Counted from the first letter of the stretch, positions 26,816 through 36,631 are shown. The stretch: 62,336 nucleotides of DNA from Roseofilum reptotaenium CS-1145 (GCF_028330985.1 NZ_JAQMUE010000086.1:1-62336); one strand, 5' to 3'. Notes: a model not told the origin generated them from the sequence alone. Made by a program: numbers and translations.

Positions 26816-27808
26816 TTATCTGAACATGCTACTAACGGAACTATCTTCATGGATACGCCAAATGGTTTCTCCAACCAAATTAGCCACAGATAACACCCGC
26901 AGTTGAGGGAAGTACTTATCTTCAGGCAATTGAATCGTATTGGTAACAATCACCTCTTCAAATACGCCACTAGAAAGACGCTCAACGGCTGGATCGGAGA
27001 AAACGGCATGGGTAGCACAAGCATAAACTTGTCTTGCGCCTTTTTCGCGCAGCATTCTCGCCCCTTCAGAAATGGTTCCAGCGGTATCAACCATGTCATC
27101 AACTAATACGGCGGTTTTCCCTTCCACGTCTCCAATGAGATTGAGCACTTCAGCCACATTGTGAGCTTGACGGCGCTTATCAATAATGGCTAAAGGCGCA
27201 TCATTGAGTTTTTTGGCAAATGCTCTTGCTCTCGCCACTCCACCGACATCAGGAGAAACTACGACCAGATCGGGTAATTGCTTACTTAAAAGATAATCAA
27301 TTAAAACGGGAGAACCATAAACATGGTCACAGGGAATATCAAAATAGCCTTGAATTTGAGCAGAATGCAAATCCATGGCTAAGACACGACTGGCTCCAGC
27401 TTCGGTAATCAAGTTAGCCACTAATTTAGCGGTAATCGATTCACGCCCAGCCGTTTTACGGTCGGCCCTAGCGTAACCATAGTAGGGGATAACGGCTGTA
27501 ATTTGGCGGGCAGATGCTCGACGACAAGCATCTATCATGATCAACAGTTCCATTAAATGGTCGTTGACCGGAGAGCTAGATGGTTGAATCAAATAAACAT
27601 CGCAACCGCGAATTGACTCTTGAATTTGAACATAAAGTTCGCCATCAGCGAATCGTTTACGAACCATTGGCCCTAGATCCACCCCTAGATAGCGGGCGAC
27701 TTCTTGAGCCAAGAATAAGTTAGCAGAGCCAGCAAACAACCGAAGGCGGTTATTTTCATTGACAGATGGTAGCGTTGGCTGAATTGCCAAAGTCGCAGAA
27801 CGGATCAC
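26816..27808 (-). CDS. prs: Ribose-phosphate pyrophosphokinase
   Basis: The enzyme makes PRPP from ribose 5-phosphate and ATP for nucleotide, His and Trp synthesis. Visible motifs: LFAGSANLFLAQEVA, FADGELYVQIQESIRG, the catalytic flexible loop YYGYARADRKTAGRE and the PRPP-binding signature VLVDDMVDTAGT. I prefer the GTG at 27808 (MIRSATLAIQ, 330 residues), which fits the size of cyanobacterial homologues; ATG codons at 27847 and 27832 give longer versions. It is single-gene, convergent with the Nudix gene, and about 170 bp from the acyltransferase upstream. Confidence 0.96.
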   Translation of the reverse strand: MIRSATLAIQPTLPSVNENNRLRLFAGSANLFLAQEVARYLGVDLGPMVRKRFADGELYVQIQESIRGCDVYLIQPSSSPVNDHLMELLIMIDACRRASARQITAVIPYYGYARADRKTAGRESITAKLVANLITEAGASRVLAMDLHSAQIQGYFDIPCDHVYGSPVLIDYLLSKQLPDLVVVSPDVGGVARARAFAKKLNDAPLAIIDKRRQAHNVAEVLNLIGDVEGKTAVLVDDMVDTAGTISEGARMLREKGARQVYACATHAVFSDPAVERLSSGVFEEVIVTNTIQLPEDKYFPQLRVLSVANLVGETIWRIHEDSSVSSMFR

Positions 27809-27974
27809 GACAAACCCTCGAAGCGCACTCATTGGCAATCTTATCACTAGAAATTGGCTTATTATTATGTATTTTTTATGAAAAGTTTATGATTGACTGA
27901 TTTAAGGAAGGAAAAATTGCTCAAAAAGCTGATGATGGGGTTAACAATAGGGACGATTTTGGGTTGTGGTTGGG

Positions 27975-28817
27975 TTAAGGGATGATGTGGGTGATGAGTT
28001 GATCGAGTTCGGTTTGCATGGTACTAAGAACTTGCTGATAGCAGGACTCAACATAATCAAAATCGCTGGCAGCTTTGCGTCCGTAGTTTGGGAAGCGGAT
28101 GGGTTGACAAATGCGGGTATGAATCTGAATGGGTAGGGGAATATGGGGTAAGGGGCCAAAGGCAATTCCCCAGGGAAGTCCAAGATAAATGGGGAAGACT
28201 TCAGGATCGATGTCATAAACCCAAGGCATTCCCCATTCATGGAGTTGTTTCATCAGGGGATAAATATCGCCTAGAACCATGAGGGTATCATGGGCCCCGT
28301 AGGAAATGGCAGGGATGATGGGGATGTTTTGGCGCAGTGCCAGTTTAATAAATCCTTTACGGCCGGCGAATTGGATTTGATTTCGTTGAGAATGGGGACG
28401 AAAAACGTCTTGCGCTCCTCCGGGATAGACGAGGACACTGGCCCCTTTTTGGAAGGCGGCGATCGCCATTTTCGGGTTAGCTCGAACTGCTCCAACAGCT
28501 ACTGCTTCTTTGGCCAAAGCCGGATTGAGTTCCCAAATATGGCGGTGCATTAGGCCATAAACCAGGCGCTGTGTTCCAAAATGGCGAAACCAATCATAAA
28601 TCATCATAACCATATCTGGAGAGACTAAGCCGCCGTTATGGGAGCCAACGATCAGGACTTGTTCATCCCTGGGAATATGATGCCAACCCTCGGTTTGTAC
28701 GCGAAAATAGTACTGATAAAACCAGCCCCAAACTGACATCCAGGATTCAATGACTTGGGGTTTTCGTTCGTCTAGAGACCATCCATCTCCAGGTTTTTGA
28801 TGCAGAGTGTTTGTCAT
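27975..28817 (-). CDS. Lysophospholipid/diacylglycerol-type acyltransferase
   Basis: A 280-residue membrane-associated acyltransferase of the PlsC/DGAT-like superfamily. The acyltransferase start motif appears as VGSHNGGLVSPD near residue 59 instead of the classical HX4D, as seen in TMEM68-like relatives. The second block is VLVYPGGAQDVFR near residue 130 and the third is IPIIPAISYGAHDT. It is likely to transfer acyl chains onto glycerolipids or wax/DAG-type acceptors. The exact acceptor is not predictable. It starts with MTNTLHQKPGDGW and is monocistronic by spacing. Confidence 0.8.
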   Translation of the reverse strand: MTNTLHQKPGDGWSLDERKPQVIESWMSVWGWFYQYYFRVQTEGWHHIPRDEQVLIVGSHNGGLVSPDMVMMIYDWFRHFGTQRLVYGLMHRHIWELNPALAKEAVAVGAVRANPKMAIAAFQKGASVLVYPGGAQDVFRPHSQRNQIQFAGRKGFIKLALRQNIPIIPAISYGAHDTLMVLGDIYPLMKQLHEWGMPWVYDIDPEVFPIYLGLPWGIAFGPLPHIPLPIQIHTRICQPIRFPNYGRKAASDFDYVESCYQQVLSTMQTELDQLITHIIP

Positions 28818-29156
28818 GGGGAGTTGAAGATTGGCGATCGCCTTCTTTAAACACAGGTCAAATTTCGATTTTTAACTGCTCTTTTGATCTGTGTCAACCA
28901 ACGGCTGCTTCAAATTGCAAATTGCCCGGCTGGTATTACGCTGATACGCAATTTCCAACCGATTATGTTCTGTTACCAACACTGAAATATCCAACTCTTT
29001 ATATCAAATCTATTTATTTATGATACACATCACAATCCGAGTAGAGACAAGGTATACCTTGTCTCTACAGTACGCATTTTTAGCAAGCATTTAAGGATTT
29101 GAGATTAGATTATCTTTTGCCAATACCTATCAATATACCTAAAATCAGTCTTGGTC
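28818..29156. other. Intergenic region with one palindrome
   Basis: A gene-free stretch of 339 bp between the acyltransferase start and the aldolase/dehydrogenase stop. It contains the 28-bp palindrome at 29041-29068. I saw no ORF with a recognisable product and no tRNA. Confidence 0.5.
29041..29068 (-). terminator. Perfect 28-bp palindromic hairpin
   Basis: GTAGAGACAAGGTA and its exact complement form a 14-bp stem with no loop bases unpaired beyond the centre. It lies about 90 bp downstream of the aldolase/dehydrogenase stop on the minus strand and is a dispersed cyanobacterial type of hairpin. Confidence 0.6.
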
Positions 29157-31124
29157 TTAAATCACTCGGTCATTGCCTCCATCAACAGGAACTTGAGCAG
29201 CCGTGGTTTTCGCAAATAAGGGGCCGCACATTTCGGCGGCCAGTTCAGCAACGGAATGGCTATCGACTTCAACTTTTAAAACATTATTGGTTTTATATTC
29301 TTCCACGATTAAACCATAATGGGCGGCACGAGCATTGAGGACATCTTCTGTCCATAAACCGGTATCGAATACAGCATTGGGATGGAGGCTGTTGAGGCGA
29401 ATATTGTCTTTGCCCCACTCTAATGCGGCAACACGCATGAGTTGATTTAAAGCCGCTTTAGAAGCAGAATAGGCAGCGGCTCCGGGGCCGGGGGCAGGGA
29501 CATTTTTAGAGCCGATAACGACAACTCGACCGCCTTGGGGGGCAAGTTTGAGCAGGGGATAGGCATGGCGTAAGAGGGCAAGGTTAGCATCTAAATTGAC
29601 CGACATCACCTTGCGCCATTCGCTAGTATCGAGGTCGGCAATGGGGCATCCTCCGGGAAAAATACCAGCGTTGAGGATGAGCATGTCTAAGCCGCCAAAC
29701 CGCTGTACGGCTTGTTCTGGAGCAGCAATAAGAGCGGTTTCGTCGGTGACATCGCAGGTGATGCCATAGAAGTCGGCCCGGTTATAGAGGGATTCAATTT
29801 TGGTATCGATATCTAAACCGATAACGGCGGCTCCTCGCTTGAGCAGGGAGTCTACGCAGGCTTTGCCAATGCCGGATGCTGCGCCAGTGACGAGGGCAAT
29901 TTCACCCGTGAACAGGGGCGGTTTACCGCCTTTGCGAAGTTTGGCTTGTTCTAAGTCCCAGTATTCGACAGCAAAGATGTCTTTGGCAGAGAGTGCCTGA
30001 TAGCCGCCGAGCTGGGTGCTAGTACTGATAATGTCGATGGTATGGTCGTAAATGTCAGCAACGATATGGGCTTGTTTCACAGTTTTGCCCACAGTACACA
30101 TACCCAGTTCTGGGTCAAGAATGACTCTGGGGATGGGGTCGAGAATGGTTAAATCTGGGGTGGCGTGGGCGCGGAAATAAGCTTGATAGGCTTCCACATA
30201 GCTTTGAATGTCTCGCCCAACTAGGGGTAGCCGTTTGGTGCGAATGACGTGATCTGGGGTTGCAGGGCCTTGTTGGGAGATGTGTTGAATATCCTCTCGT
30301 TGGGCGAAGCTGAGGGTTTTGGGGTTGCGGTGGGTGCTAAGAATGACGGGAAATTGGGTGGTTTTGGAAAGGGTATGGCGCAGTTGGGCGAGGGTATGAC
30401 TGAGGGGCGCAGGTTCTGGTACAGGCTGTTCAGGAATAGAAGTAATAGCCCCTTGTTTTTGTAGATAACTTTCTGCTTGACTGACTAGCTCAATCATCCG
30501 TTCATAGGATTCTTGAGCCGTGGCTCCGAAGGAAAAGATACCATGATTCATGAGTACCATGCCGAGAGCATGCTCTCCTGCTTCTAGAGCAAATTGCCTG
30601 GCACAGACTCGTGCAAGATCAAATCCGGGCATGACGTAGGGTATGACGATCAGGCGATCGCCATAAATCTCTTCTACCCGTTTTCTGCCATTGGCTGTAT
30701 TTGTAACCGCAATAATGGCATCCGCATGAGTATGATCGACATATTTGTAGGGCAAAATGGCGTGCAAAATCGTCTCTACAGACGGATAAGGGGCGCTGGC
30801 ACGGGTCATCTGGGTTTTGAGTTCATTGACCATTTGCGGGTCGGACAACTGTTCTAGTTGTGCCAATTTCAGCAAGTGGGGAATCCGTACCGGGGCAAAC
30901 CCTTCGGCTTCAATGGTGGCCAGATCCCATCCGCTCCCTTTGACGTAAAGAATGTCTTCTTTTTCTCCAAAGAGGTTCGTTTCTTTGACTTTTACGGAGG
31001 TATTACCGCCTCCATGGAGGACGAGGGAAGGGTCTTTTCCTAATAAGCGCGAGGTATAAACTCTTTGTTCTAAATCTGTTGTATATTGAGCGGCTTCGCT
31101 CTGATTCCATAAGTTTTTTACCAT
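29157..31124 (-). CDS. Bifunctional class II aldolase / short-chain dehydrogenase
   Basis: A 655-residue fusion. Residues about 1-330 are a class II (fuculose/rhamnulose-phosphate type) aldolase with LVLHGGGNTSVKV, HTHADA and MNHGIFSFG carrying the metal-binding histidines. Residues about 405-655 are an SDR with the NAD motif TGAASGIGKA, NAG, and the catalytic YSASKAA. The family (RhaD-like, bifunctional rhamnulose-1-phosphate aldolase/lactaldehyde dehydrogenase) cleaves a sugar phosphate and oxidises or reduces the aldehyde. No rhamnose pathway genes are adjacent, so the natural substrate is uncertain. It starts at MVKNLWNQSE and is followed upstream by an STRR tract. Confidence 0.87.
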   Translation of the reverse strand: MVKNLWNQSEAAQYTTDLEQRVYTSRLLGKDPSLVLHGGGNTSVKVKETNLFGEKEDILYVKGSGWDLATIEAEGFAPVRIPHLLKLAQLEQLSDPQMVNELKTQMTRASAPYPSVETILHAILPYKYVDHTHADAIIAVTNTANGRKRVEEIYGDRLIVIPYVMPGFDLARVCARQFALEAGEHALGMVLMNHGIFSFGATAQESYERMIELVSQAESYLQKQGAITSIPEQPVPEPAPLSHTLAQLRHTLSKTTQFPVILSTHRNPKTLSFAQREDIQHISQQGPATPDHVIRTKRLPLVGRDIQSYVEAYQAYFRAHATPDLTILDPIPRVILDPELGMCTVGKTVKQAHIVADIYDHTIDIISTSTQLGGYQALSAKDIFAVEYWDLEQAKLRKGGKPPLFTGEIALVTGAASGIGKACVDSLLKRGAAVIGLDIDTKIESLYNRADFYGITCDVTDETALIAAPEQAVQRFGGLDMLILNAGIFPGGCPIADLDTSEWRKVMSVNLDANLALLRHAYPLLKLAPQGGRVVVIGSKNVPAPGPGAAAYSASKAALNQLMRVAALEWGKDNIRLNSLHPNAVFDTGLWTEDVLNARAAHYGLIVEEYKTNNVLKVEVDSHSVAELAAEMCGPLFAKTTAAQVPVDGGNDRVI

Positions 31125-31132
31125 GATTAAAT

Positions 31133-31180
31133 AGCGCTTCGCGCTGGTAATGGGTAATTGGTAATTGGTAATGGGTAAAC
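31133..31180. repeat. STRR-type GGTAATT/GGTAATG tract with GCGCTTCGCGC palindrome
   Basis: The palindrome GCGCTTCGCGC is followed by five heptamers of the GGTAATT/GGTAATG type. It lies between gatC and the aldolase/dehydrogenase gene. Confidence 0.55.
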
Positions 31181-31228
31181 CGTTTTTCCCTTAACAGTCA
31201 ACTTTCAATCCTCTGATTAACCCCCCCC

Positions 31229-31282
31229 TATCCCCCCATCCCCAACCTTGCCATTTTTCAGGGGAGAAGGGGCTTGGGGGAT
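31229..31282. repeat. Inverted-repeat element, ATCCCCC...GGGGGAT type
   Basis: A C-rich left end is mirrored by GGGGGAT on the right, with ATTTTTCAGGGG inside. The unit at 53247-53316 shares both the ends and the TTTTTCAGGGG core, so these are members of one dispersed family. On the minus strand it could terminate gatC transcripts. Confidence 0.45.
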
Positions 31283-31294
31283 GAGAGCAGCAGT

Positions 31295-31582
31295 TTACTC
31301 GCTGAGGATTTGAGGAACCTTAAAGAAGTCGCCATCGCGATCGGGGGCGTTGTCTAAAAGGGCTTCCCGAAACTCATCCGGAGTTAGTAAATCTTCGCGA
31401 GTGATATTACTGAGTTCGATCGCCCGCGTGGTGGGGGGAACACCTTCGGTGTCCAACTCATTGAGCTGTTCCACATAGTCGAGAATCTGGCTCAGTTCAC
31501 CACTAAACTGGGCTTCCTCTTCCGAAGTCAGGGCTAAACGGGCAAGATGGGCAACTTTATGAACTTGTTCTTGGTCGAGCAT
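31295..31582 (-). CDS. gatC: Aspartyl/glutamyl-tRNA amidotransferase subunit C
   Basis: A 95-residue subunit of the GatCAB complex that converts Glu-tRNA(Gln) (and Asp-tRNA(Asn)) to the amide form. Typical features: MLDQEQVHKVAHLARLALTS at the start, the FSGELSQILDYVEQLNELDT helix and the C-terminal LRED-like segment (REALLDNAPDRDGDFFKVPQ). GatC wraps around and stabilises GatA. It lies 33 bp downstream of ycf3 on the same strand and is probably co-transcribed with it. Confidence 0.95.
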   Translation of the reverse strand: MLDQEQVHKVAHLARLALTSEEEAQFSGELSQILDYVEQLNELDTEGVPPTTRAIELSNITREDLLTPDEFREALLDNAPDRDGDFFKVPQILSE

Positions 31583-31615
31583 AAGGGTTGTGAAAGATGA
31601 CAGAAAAAAATAGAC

Positions 31616-32137
31616 TTAGAAAAAGACTTCGCCTTGCGATCGCCCGGTATTTTTCAACCAGTTTTGGGCTTCGATATAGTTATTAGGAGCCATTTTAATC
31701 GCCCGGTTCCAATAATCTGCGGCGATATCAAATAATGCTTCGGCTTTCTCATTATCTCCCTCGGCTTTGATCTGTTCGCCTTTATAGTGATAAATGACGG
31801 CGATATTATTCAGGGCTTGGGGCATATTATCATTCAAGTCCAAAGCCTGCTCATAATAGTCGATCGCCTGGTCATGCTCCCCGTTACTGGCATGGATCAA
31901 GCCTACATTGTAGAGGATGTAGCTGCGATCGTTGGCATCTTCCTCTAGCTTCAACGCCTCATAATAATTATCCAAAGCCTCCGCATACTCACCATCAGCC
32001 TGAGCTGACATCCCATCGCGATAATAGGCAAAGGCAGTTTTGGATTTATTGCTCGTGGGCAGAATCTTCAAAATAATATCTGCCATCACCGTAAAGCTTT
32101 TATCAATAAAGTTATCGTTGCGCTGGGTTCTCGGCAT
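31616..32137 (-). CDS. ycf3: Photosystem I assembly protein Ycf3
   Basis: A 173-residue TPR chaperone needed for photosystem I assembly at the thylakoid membrane. It has the family N-terminus [20 protein letters not shown], three TPRs ([60 protein letters not shown] region) and the ending [13 protein letters not shown]. The length is normal. Its presence is strong evidence for an oxygenic phototroph. It is upstream of gatC. Confidence 0.97.
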   Translation of the reverse strand: MPRTQRNDNFIDKSFTVMADIILKILPTSNKSKTAFAYYRDGMSAQADGEYAEALDNYYEALKLEEDANDRSYILYNVGLIHASNGEHDQAIDYYEQALDLNDNMPQALNNIAVIYHYKGEQIKAEGDNEKAEALFDIAADYWNRAIKMAPNNYIEAQNWLKNTGRSQGEVFF

Positions 32138-32266
32138 AACGGTTTAGATTAAGGGGTTTCAACTCGCCATTGTAACAAGGATAGATGCTGATACGATACC
32201 CACTTTAAATCGATCGCTCACCCTGTCCCTATGCCCCGATCCTCATCCAACCCGTCCAAAATCTGC

Positions 32267-35200
32267 TCAATCAGGTGCGGATGTTCCGGGTAGAAGATTT
32301 TCAGAGAGGGAACCATGCCAAGTTTCGTAGAAGTCAGGATAGGAGAGAGTTTGGGCAATCTTCCAGAGGACTTTGTAGGAGTTGTAAAACAGGCGAAAGT
32401 TGTTTTCGTAGGTTTCAGGATTGAGGTGAGGTTGGAGGGCAGAAACAACGCTTTTTTGCTGTTCCTCAGTGGTGATGATTTCCCCTAAACTCTCCGCCAT
32501 CCAATAACGGGTGTCAGTCTGCACCAACAGTTGCACTAGAACCGAGATCGCTTGTTGATTTCCGGGGTCAATTTTTCCTAAGCTCTTAGCTGCCCACCAA
32601 CGGGTTAATTCATCCTCAGTCTGCTCCAGAACTTTCACCAGAGCTGCGATCTCCTGGGGATTGCCGTGTCCAATTTGCCCTAAACGATGAACTGCGCAAC
32701 TACGGATATCTTCATCCTCAGTTTGTTCCAGAACTTTCACCAGAGCCGCGATCGCCTGGGGATTTCCCTGTCCAATTTGCCCGAGACTATCAACCGCTGT
32801 CCAATGGAGAGTTTCATCCTCATTCTGTTCCAGAACTTGCACTAGAGCAGCAATTGCTTGTGGATTTCCCCGTTCAAGGCTCAGACTATCAACCGCCTCC
32901 CAACGGATATTTATATCCTTTGTCTGCTCTAGAACTTGCACCAGAGCTGCGATTCTCTCTTGATTTGCCGGGGCGATTTCCCATAAAGTATAAGCTGCCC
33001 ACTTCAGCATGTCTTCATCCTCAGCCTGCTTTATTAGGCGTACCAGAGCAGCGATCGCTTCTTGATTGCCAGGATCGATTTGCCCCAAACCCTCAGCCGC
33101 CAGCAAACATATATGTTCATCATCAGTCTGCTCCAGCAGTCGTACTAGAGCGGCGATCGCTTGTTGATTGCCTGGGTCGATTTGACCTAAACTACAAGCT
33201 GCTATCTGACAGAGATATTCATCCAGATTATCATCCTCAGTATCGGTCAAAACTTGAACCAGGGTGGCGATCGCCTGCTGATTTCTAGGGTCGATTTTCC
33301 CTAAACGATAAGCCACTGAACAACGGCTAAATTCATCCTCTATCTGTTCCAGTAGTTGTACTAGAGCAGCGATCGCCTGGGCATTTCCTGGGTCGATTTT
33401 CCCTAAACGATAAGCTGCCCGCCTATAAGTAGATTTATCTTCAGTTTGCTCCAGAAGTTGCACTAGAGCGGCGATCGCCTGGGCATTTCCTTGTCCAATT
33501 TGCTCTAAACGATCAGCCGCCTCATATTGGGTAAATTGATCTTCAGTCTGCTCCAGAAGTTGAACTAGAGTGGCGATCGCCTGGGCATTTCCTTGTCCAA
33601 TTTGCCCTAAATTACCAACTAACTGCCGACGAGCATCTTCATCCTTAGTCCGCTCCAGCAGTTGTATTACAGCAGCAATAGCTTGGGAATTTCCAGCGTC
33701 GATGTGCCCTAAACTCTCCGCCGCCCGCCTACAGGTTCCTTCAGGACATTGGCAATGGTTTAGCAGGTAAGAGAGCGTCTCAATAGCACGTTTTCGGTCA
33801 GTTTCAGGTAAAGTATTCCTTGCCCCTTCTTGAATGGGCTGGAGAAAGGTTCGCCATTTCTCTTGTTCATCATTGAAATCCCCAAACCCCCACTTCACAA
33901 GCTGCCGCACAATTTCATCAGCACGAGAACAACCCTTAAACTCACTGATACCAGCCGCAGCTAAAAAATAGGCACGATAGGAATAAAATCCTCGATCTGC
34001 TTGCTCAAAATTCCACTCTCCACAACCATCCTCAAAATGAACCAACTGCCCAATAAACGCCTCCTTCTTCTCCTCTTCCACATCCCCACGCCCCAACCAC
34101 AATAAAATCACCTGCTTCCACTGTGGGGTAAAAATCCGATATTCTTTTCCTGGAACAAGATACTGGGGCAGAAAATAATCCCCATCCTCCACCCCTAGAG
34201 CGGCAAAATATTCCTGAAACGTGGCATGATAAAACCCATAAATCGTATCCGTTCCCCTTTGCAAGCAATTCAACCATCCCAACTGTTTGATGGATTCTAA
34301 CAGTGAGCGACTGGGCAAAACCTCTAAAATCCAACTTTCCCGCAACTGAAACCGAGAGGAATCATCGGATTGCTCCATTGCTGCTAATGCCAAAGCTGCT
34401 AACGCCCGATCGATTTCTTGCCGTTGTTCTAAACTCTCCTCATCTGCCTTCCAGCTATATACCCACTCCACAAACTGTGCATATAACTCCGCTTGAGTCT
34501 CTGGTAATCCCTGCTCCGGTTGCCAAATATGGCAGAGCATCCACAACCGTAAAGGATTACGAATCAACTCCAGCAAACGAGAATTATCAGAGCGTTGCAA
34601 TTCTTCCTGAAGCTGTTCTCCCCTCGTTGCATAGCCAATCTGGGCAAACCAATTACCAATATATTGATTAACCTGTTCTGAGTCCAATTCCAAATTGCGA
34701 AACACATCAAACCCAGAAAACGCATTCTTATCCGCTTCCCCAACATTTACCCGACAAGTAACCACCACTCGCGTTTGCCCCACCCATCCCCCCAACAGTT
34801 GGGAAACATGACTTGTATCTACTGTAGAGGTTATTTCATCCCAACCATCCAACAAAACCCAAATCTGCCCTTCATGCTGGCGCAGAGCTTCCACAGTCAG
34901 ACTTTCGCCTGTTTGTTTCAGCCAAATTTCCTCAATCTGGTGGTCCAGCGTGGGTTGGGTTAACTCCTTGAACGATATCCAAATCGGCAACCCCAAATTT
35001 TGCTCTAAAATCCAATCCGCAATCTTCTGTAACCGGGTGGTTTTTCCTGAACCCGGCTCACCAATAATGGCGATTCTCCGACCTTTACTGGCTCTGCTTT
35101 TTTCCTGTCGTAAGACTTGCTCAAGAAATTTATTTTCCTTAATCGGTGTTAGCGTTTCTTGTTCTTCGGTTGGCTTCTTGTTCCACTCGACAATTGCCAG

Positions 35201-35356
35201 CTTAACATAAACATCATCATAGTTTGTGTCTACATCATAGTAATGGCGATAGGGGTTAGTGGTTAATTCTTTCTGCGTTTCCAGATTTTGCTCGCAGATT
35301 TTTCGCCATTCTTCAATGGGAAGAAACTTGACCCGATTCCCAGCAGGCGACTCGAT
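32267..35356 (-). pseudogene. STAND NTPase (NACHT) with HEAT repeats, cut off from its start by TGA
   Basis: The frame is open from just after the TGA at 35357-35359 to a stop at 32267. It starts with IESPAGNRVKFLPIEEW, a linker, then Walker A GEPGSGKTT, Walker B-like IWVLLDGWDE, the sensor VVVTCRVN and NACHT C-terminal helices. About twelve PBS-lyase-type HEAT repeats of 34 residues follow (e.g. NAQAIAALVQLLEQTED). No ATG, GTG or TTG precedes the Walker A; the first TTG (34996) would delete it. So the gene needs readthrough of the TGA, an unusual start codon, or is a pseudogene. NACHT-HEAT proteins are conflict-type sensors or regulators. Confidence 0.7.
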
Positions 35357-35755
35357 TCAAAATGTCCCCCCAATAATCGTATTCCCTTGGAAGACATTCT
35401 TAATGTTTTCCGCTAACTTGCCAGTATTGTAAACAGTCGATTGCTCAGAGACAAAATTGGATAGTTTTGAATTCGGATCGGCCTTTGCTGCAACTACCAA
35501 CTCCTGCAACAGTTGAGCCACTTGAGGTTCTCGCTCTGCCAAATCTCTCAAGGTTTCCACCGCTTGCGGATAGTCTAACTCCTGGGGCGAGACTTCGATC
35601 TCTGTAGCAGTTTCCGGCGAATGTTTCCGCAGTGAAGCCATCAGTTGAGTCGTTCGGTCTACAACGACTTCCCCAATTTTTTCTCCCCCTTTCTCTAACG
35701 CCTTAGTTGCCACAATGGTAGAAATAGTTAAAGCTACTGCTAACATAGGCTCCAT
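35357..35755 (-). CDS. Small N-terminal module of the split STAND protein
   Basis: A 132-residue product starting MEPMLAVALTISTIVATKAL and ending QGNTIIGGTF. The first 25 residues form a hydrophobic-to-amphipathic helix and the rest is helical (ALEKGGEKIGEVVVDRTTQL, PQVAQLLQELVVAAKADPNS). Similar modules occur in cyanobacteria at the N-terminus of, or directly before, NACHT proteins and probably act as an effector or adaptor domain. Its TGA stop is in the same frame as the NACHT ORF that follows, so it may be the first exon-like half of one ancestral gene. Function is unknown. Confidence 0.6.
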   Translation of the reverse strand: MEPMLAVALTISTIVATKALEKGGEKIGEVVVDRTTQLMASLRKHSPETATEIEVSPQELDYPQAVETLRDLAEREPQVAQLLQELVVAAKADPNSKLSNFVSEQSTVYNTGKLAENIKNVFQGNTIIGGTF

Positions 35756-35870
35756 TTCTTCACCTCTCCTTTGTCTGGTTTGGATTCTGGCTACTCAAGC
35801 AATTTTAAATCACTTCCCCACCATTGTCCCCCATCCCCGCGTCTTTGTGTCTCCGTGTCCACGCCTTCCT

Positions 35871-36051
35871 TTAGCTTGGTGATGGCGATCGCCTCTTTCG
35901 TATTGGCGATCGATATAACCTATAAGGAAGCTCGTGCTGCGATCGCGGATGCTTCCAGATTTTGTCGAAAACGAGCTAGAAAAACCTCGATCGGTTGTAA
36001 TTTCATATTTTCTGAAATAATGTTTGTATCCAGGATGAATTTTATGGTCAT
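35871..36051 (-). pseudogene. VapC-like PIN toxin remnant
   Basis: From the ATG at 36051 the frame reads MTIKFILDTNIISENMKLQ, then VFLARFRQNLEASAIAA, which is the first half of a PIN ribonuclease with its first acidic residue in LDTN. It stops at 35920; a shifted frame continues as HELPYRLYRSPIRKRRSPS to a stop at 35871, matching the WHELLFG region of intact PIN toxins. The rest of the domain, with the other acidic residues, is missing. It is therefore dead. Its ATG overlaps the TGA of the antitoxin remnant (ATGA). Confidence 0.7.
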
Positions 36052-36443
36052 GACCAATCCCGTTTTTCAGGAGTAGGACAGCGATCTCGGACATCTTCAA
36101 AAATTTCATCAGGTTCTAAGTCAATTTGTTCTGAAATGATTCTATAGTAAGCCTAAATGAGTTGTGCAACTAGTGTTTTTATTCAAGCCCTTGCCCAGCA
36201 AGGGCTTGACCTGTCATTTTCCTTCGTTTGTTTTCTAAAATGATTTAGGCTTACTATCGAAAACCAAGGTGAAGCACGATCGGATACATTTTTCAACTCA
36301 TCTAGCAGAGCGATCGTATCGTTGGTTTCTCCAAACTGTTCAAATAAAGTGAGTTATGCCAAAGTTGCTCTATGAATAATCTCCAATAACTGCCACTTTA
36401 AATTCCAGATAGTTTCTTCAAGATCGGTAGGAATTTCTGCCAT
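36048..36443 (-). pseudogene. Antitoxin remnant interrupted by a MITE
   Basis: Starting at ATG 36443 the minus strand gives MAEIPTDLEETIWNLKWQLL, then a frame change to LFEQFGETNDTIALLDELKN. A 114-bp inverted-repeat element interrupts the gene. Beyond it the sequence is RIISEQIDLEPDEIFEDVRD ending in TGA at 36048, which overlaps the PIN start. The arrangement is that of a VapB-type antitoxin in front of VapC. At least one frameshift and one insertion inactivate it. Confidence 0.55.
36144..36257. mobile_element. MITE with 15-bp inverted ends and TA target site
   Basis: ATAGTAAGCCTAAAT at 36144-36158 is the exact complement of ATTTAGGCTTACTAT at 36243-36257. If the element is taken as GTAAGCC...GGCTTAC it is flanked by TA on both sides, the target duplication used by IS630/Tc1-type transposases. 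The interior holds a hairpin around CAAGCCCTTGC...GCAAGGGCTTG and has no ORF. No matching transposase gene is in the window. Confidence 0.75.
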
Positions 36444-36631
36444 ATTTGATGAATTACTGATGATCTCCTAATGATTGTAACTCCGATCGCCGTGAGAACA
36501 GCCCTAGAGATCCGTGGTATACAGTTACTAGGGATGAATTCGTTCTTGGACTATTTTGATCGAGAGAGCGAAGACAGCACTGACCCAATGTAATCACTCA
36601 AGTCTCAATCATCTTAACTGGTTGAATTACA

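Noticed and set aside
34267-34996. TTG at 34996 as start of the NACHT protein
   Set aside because: It would remove the Walker A motif that is clearly encoded upstream in the same frame.
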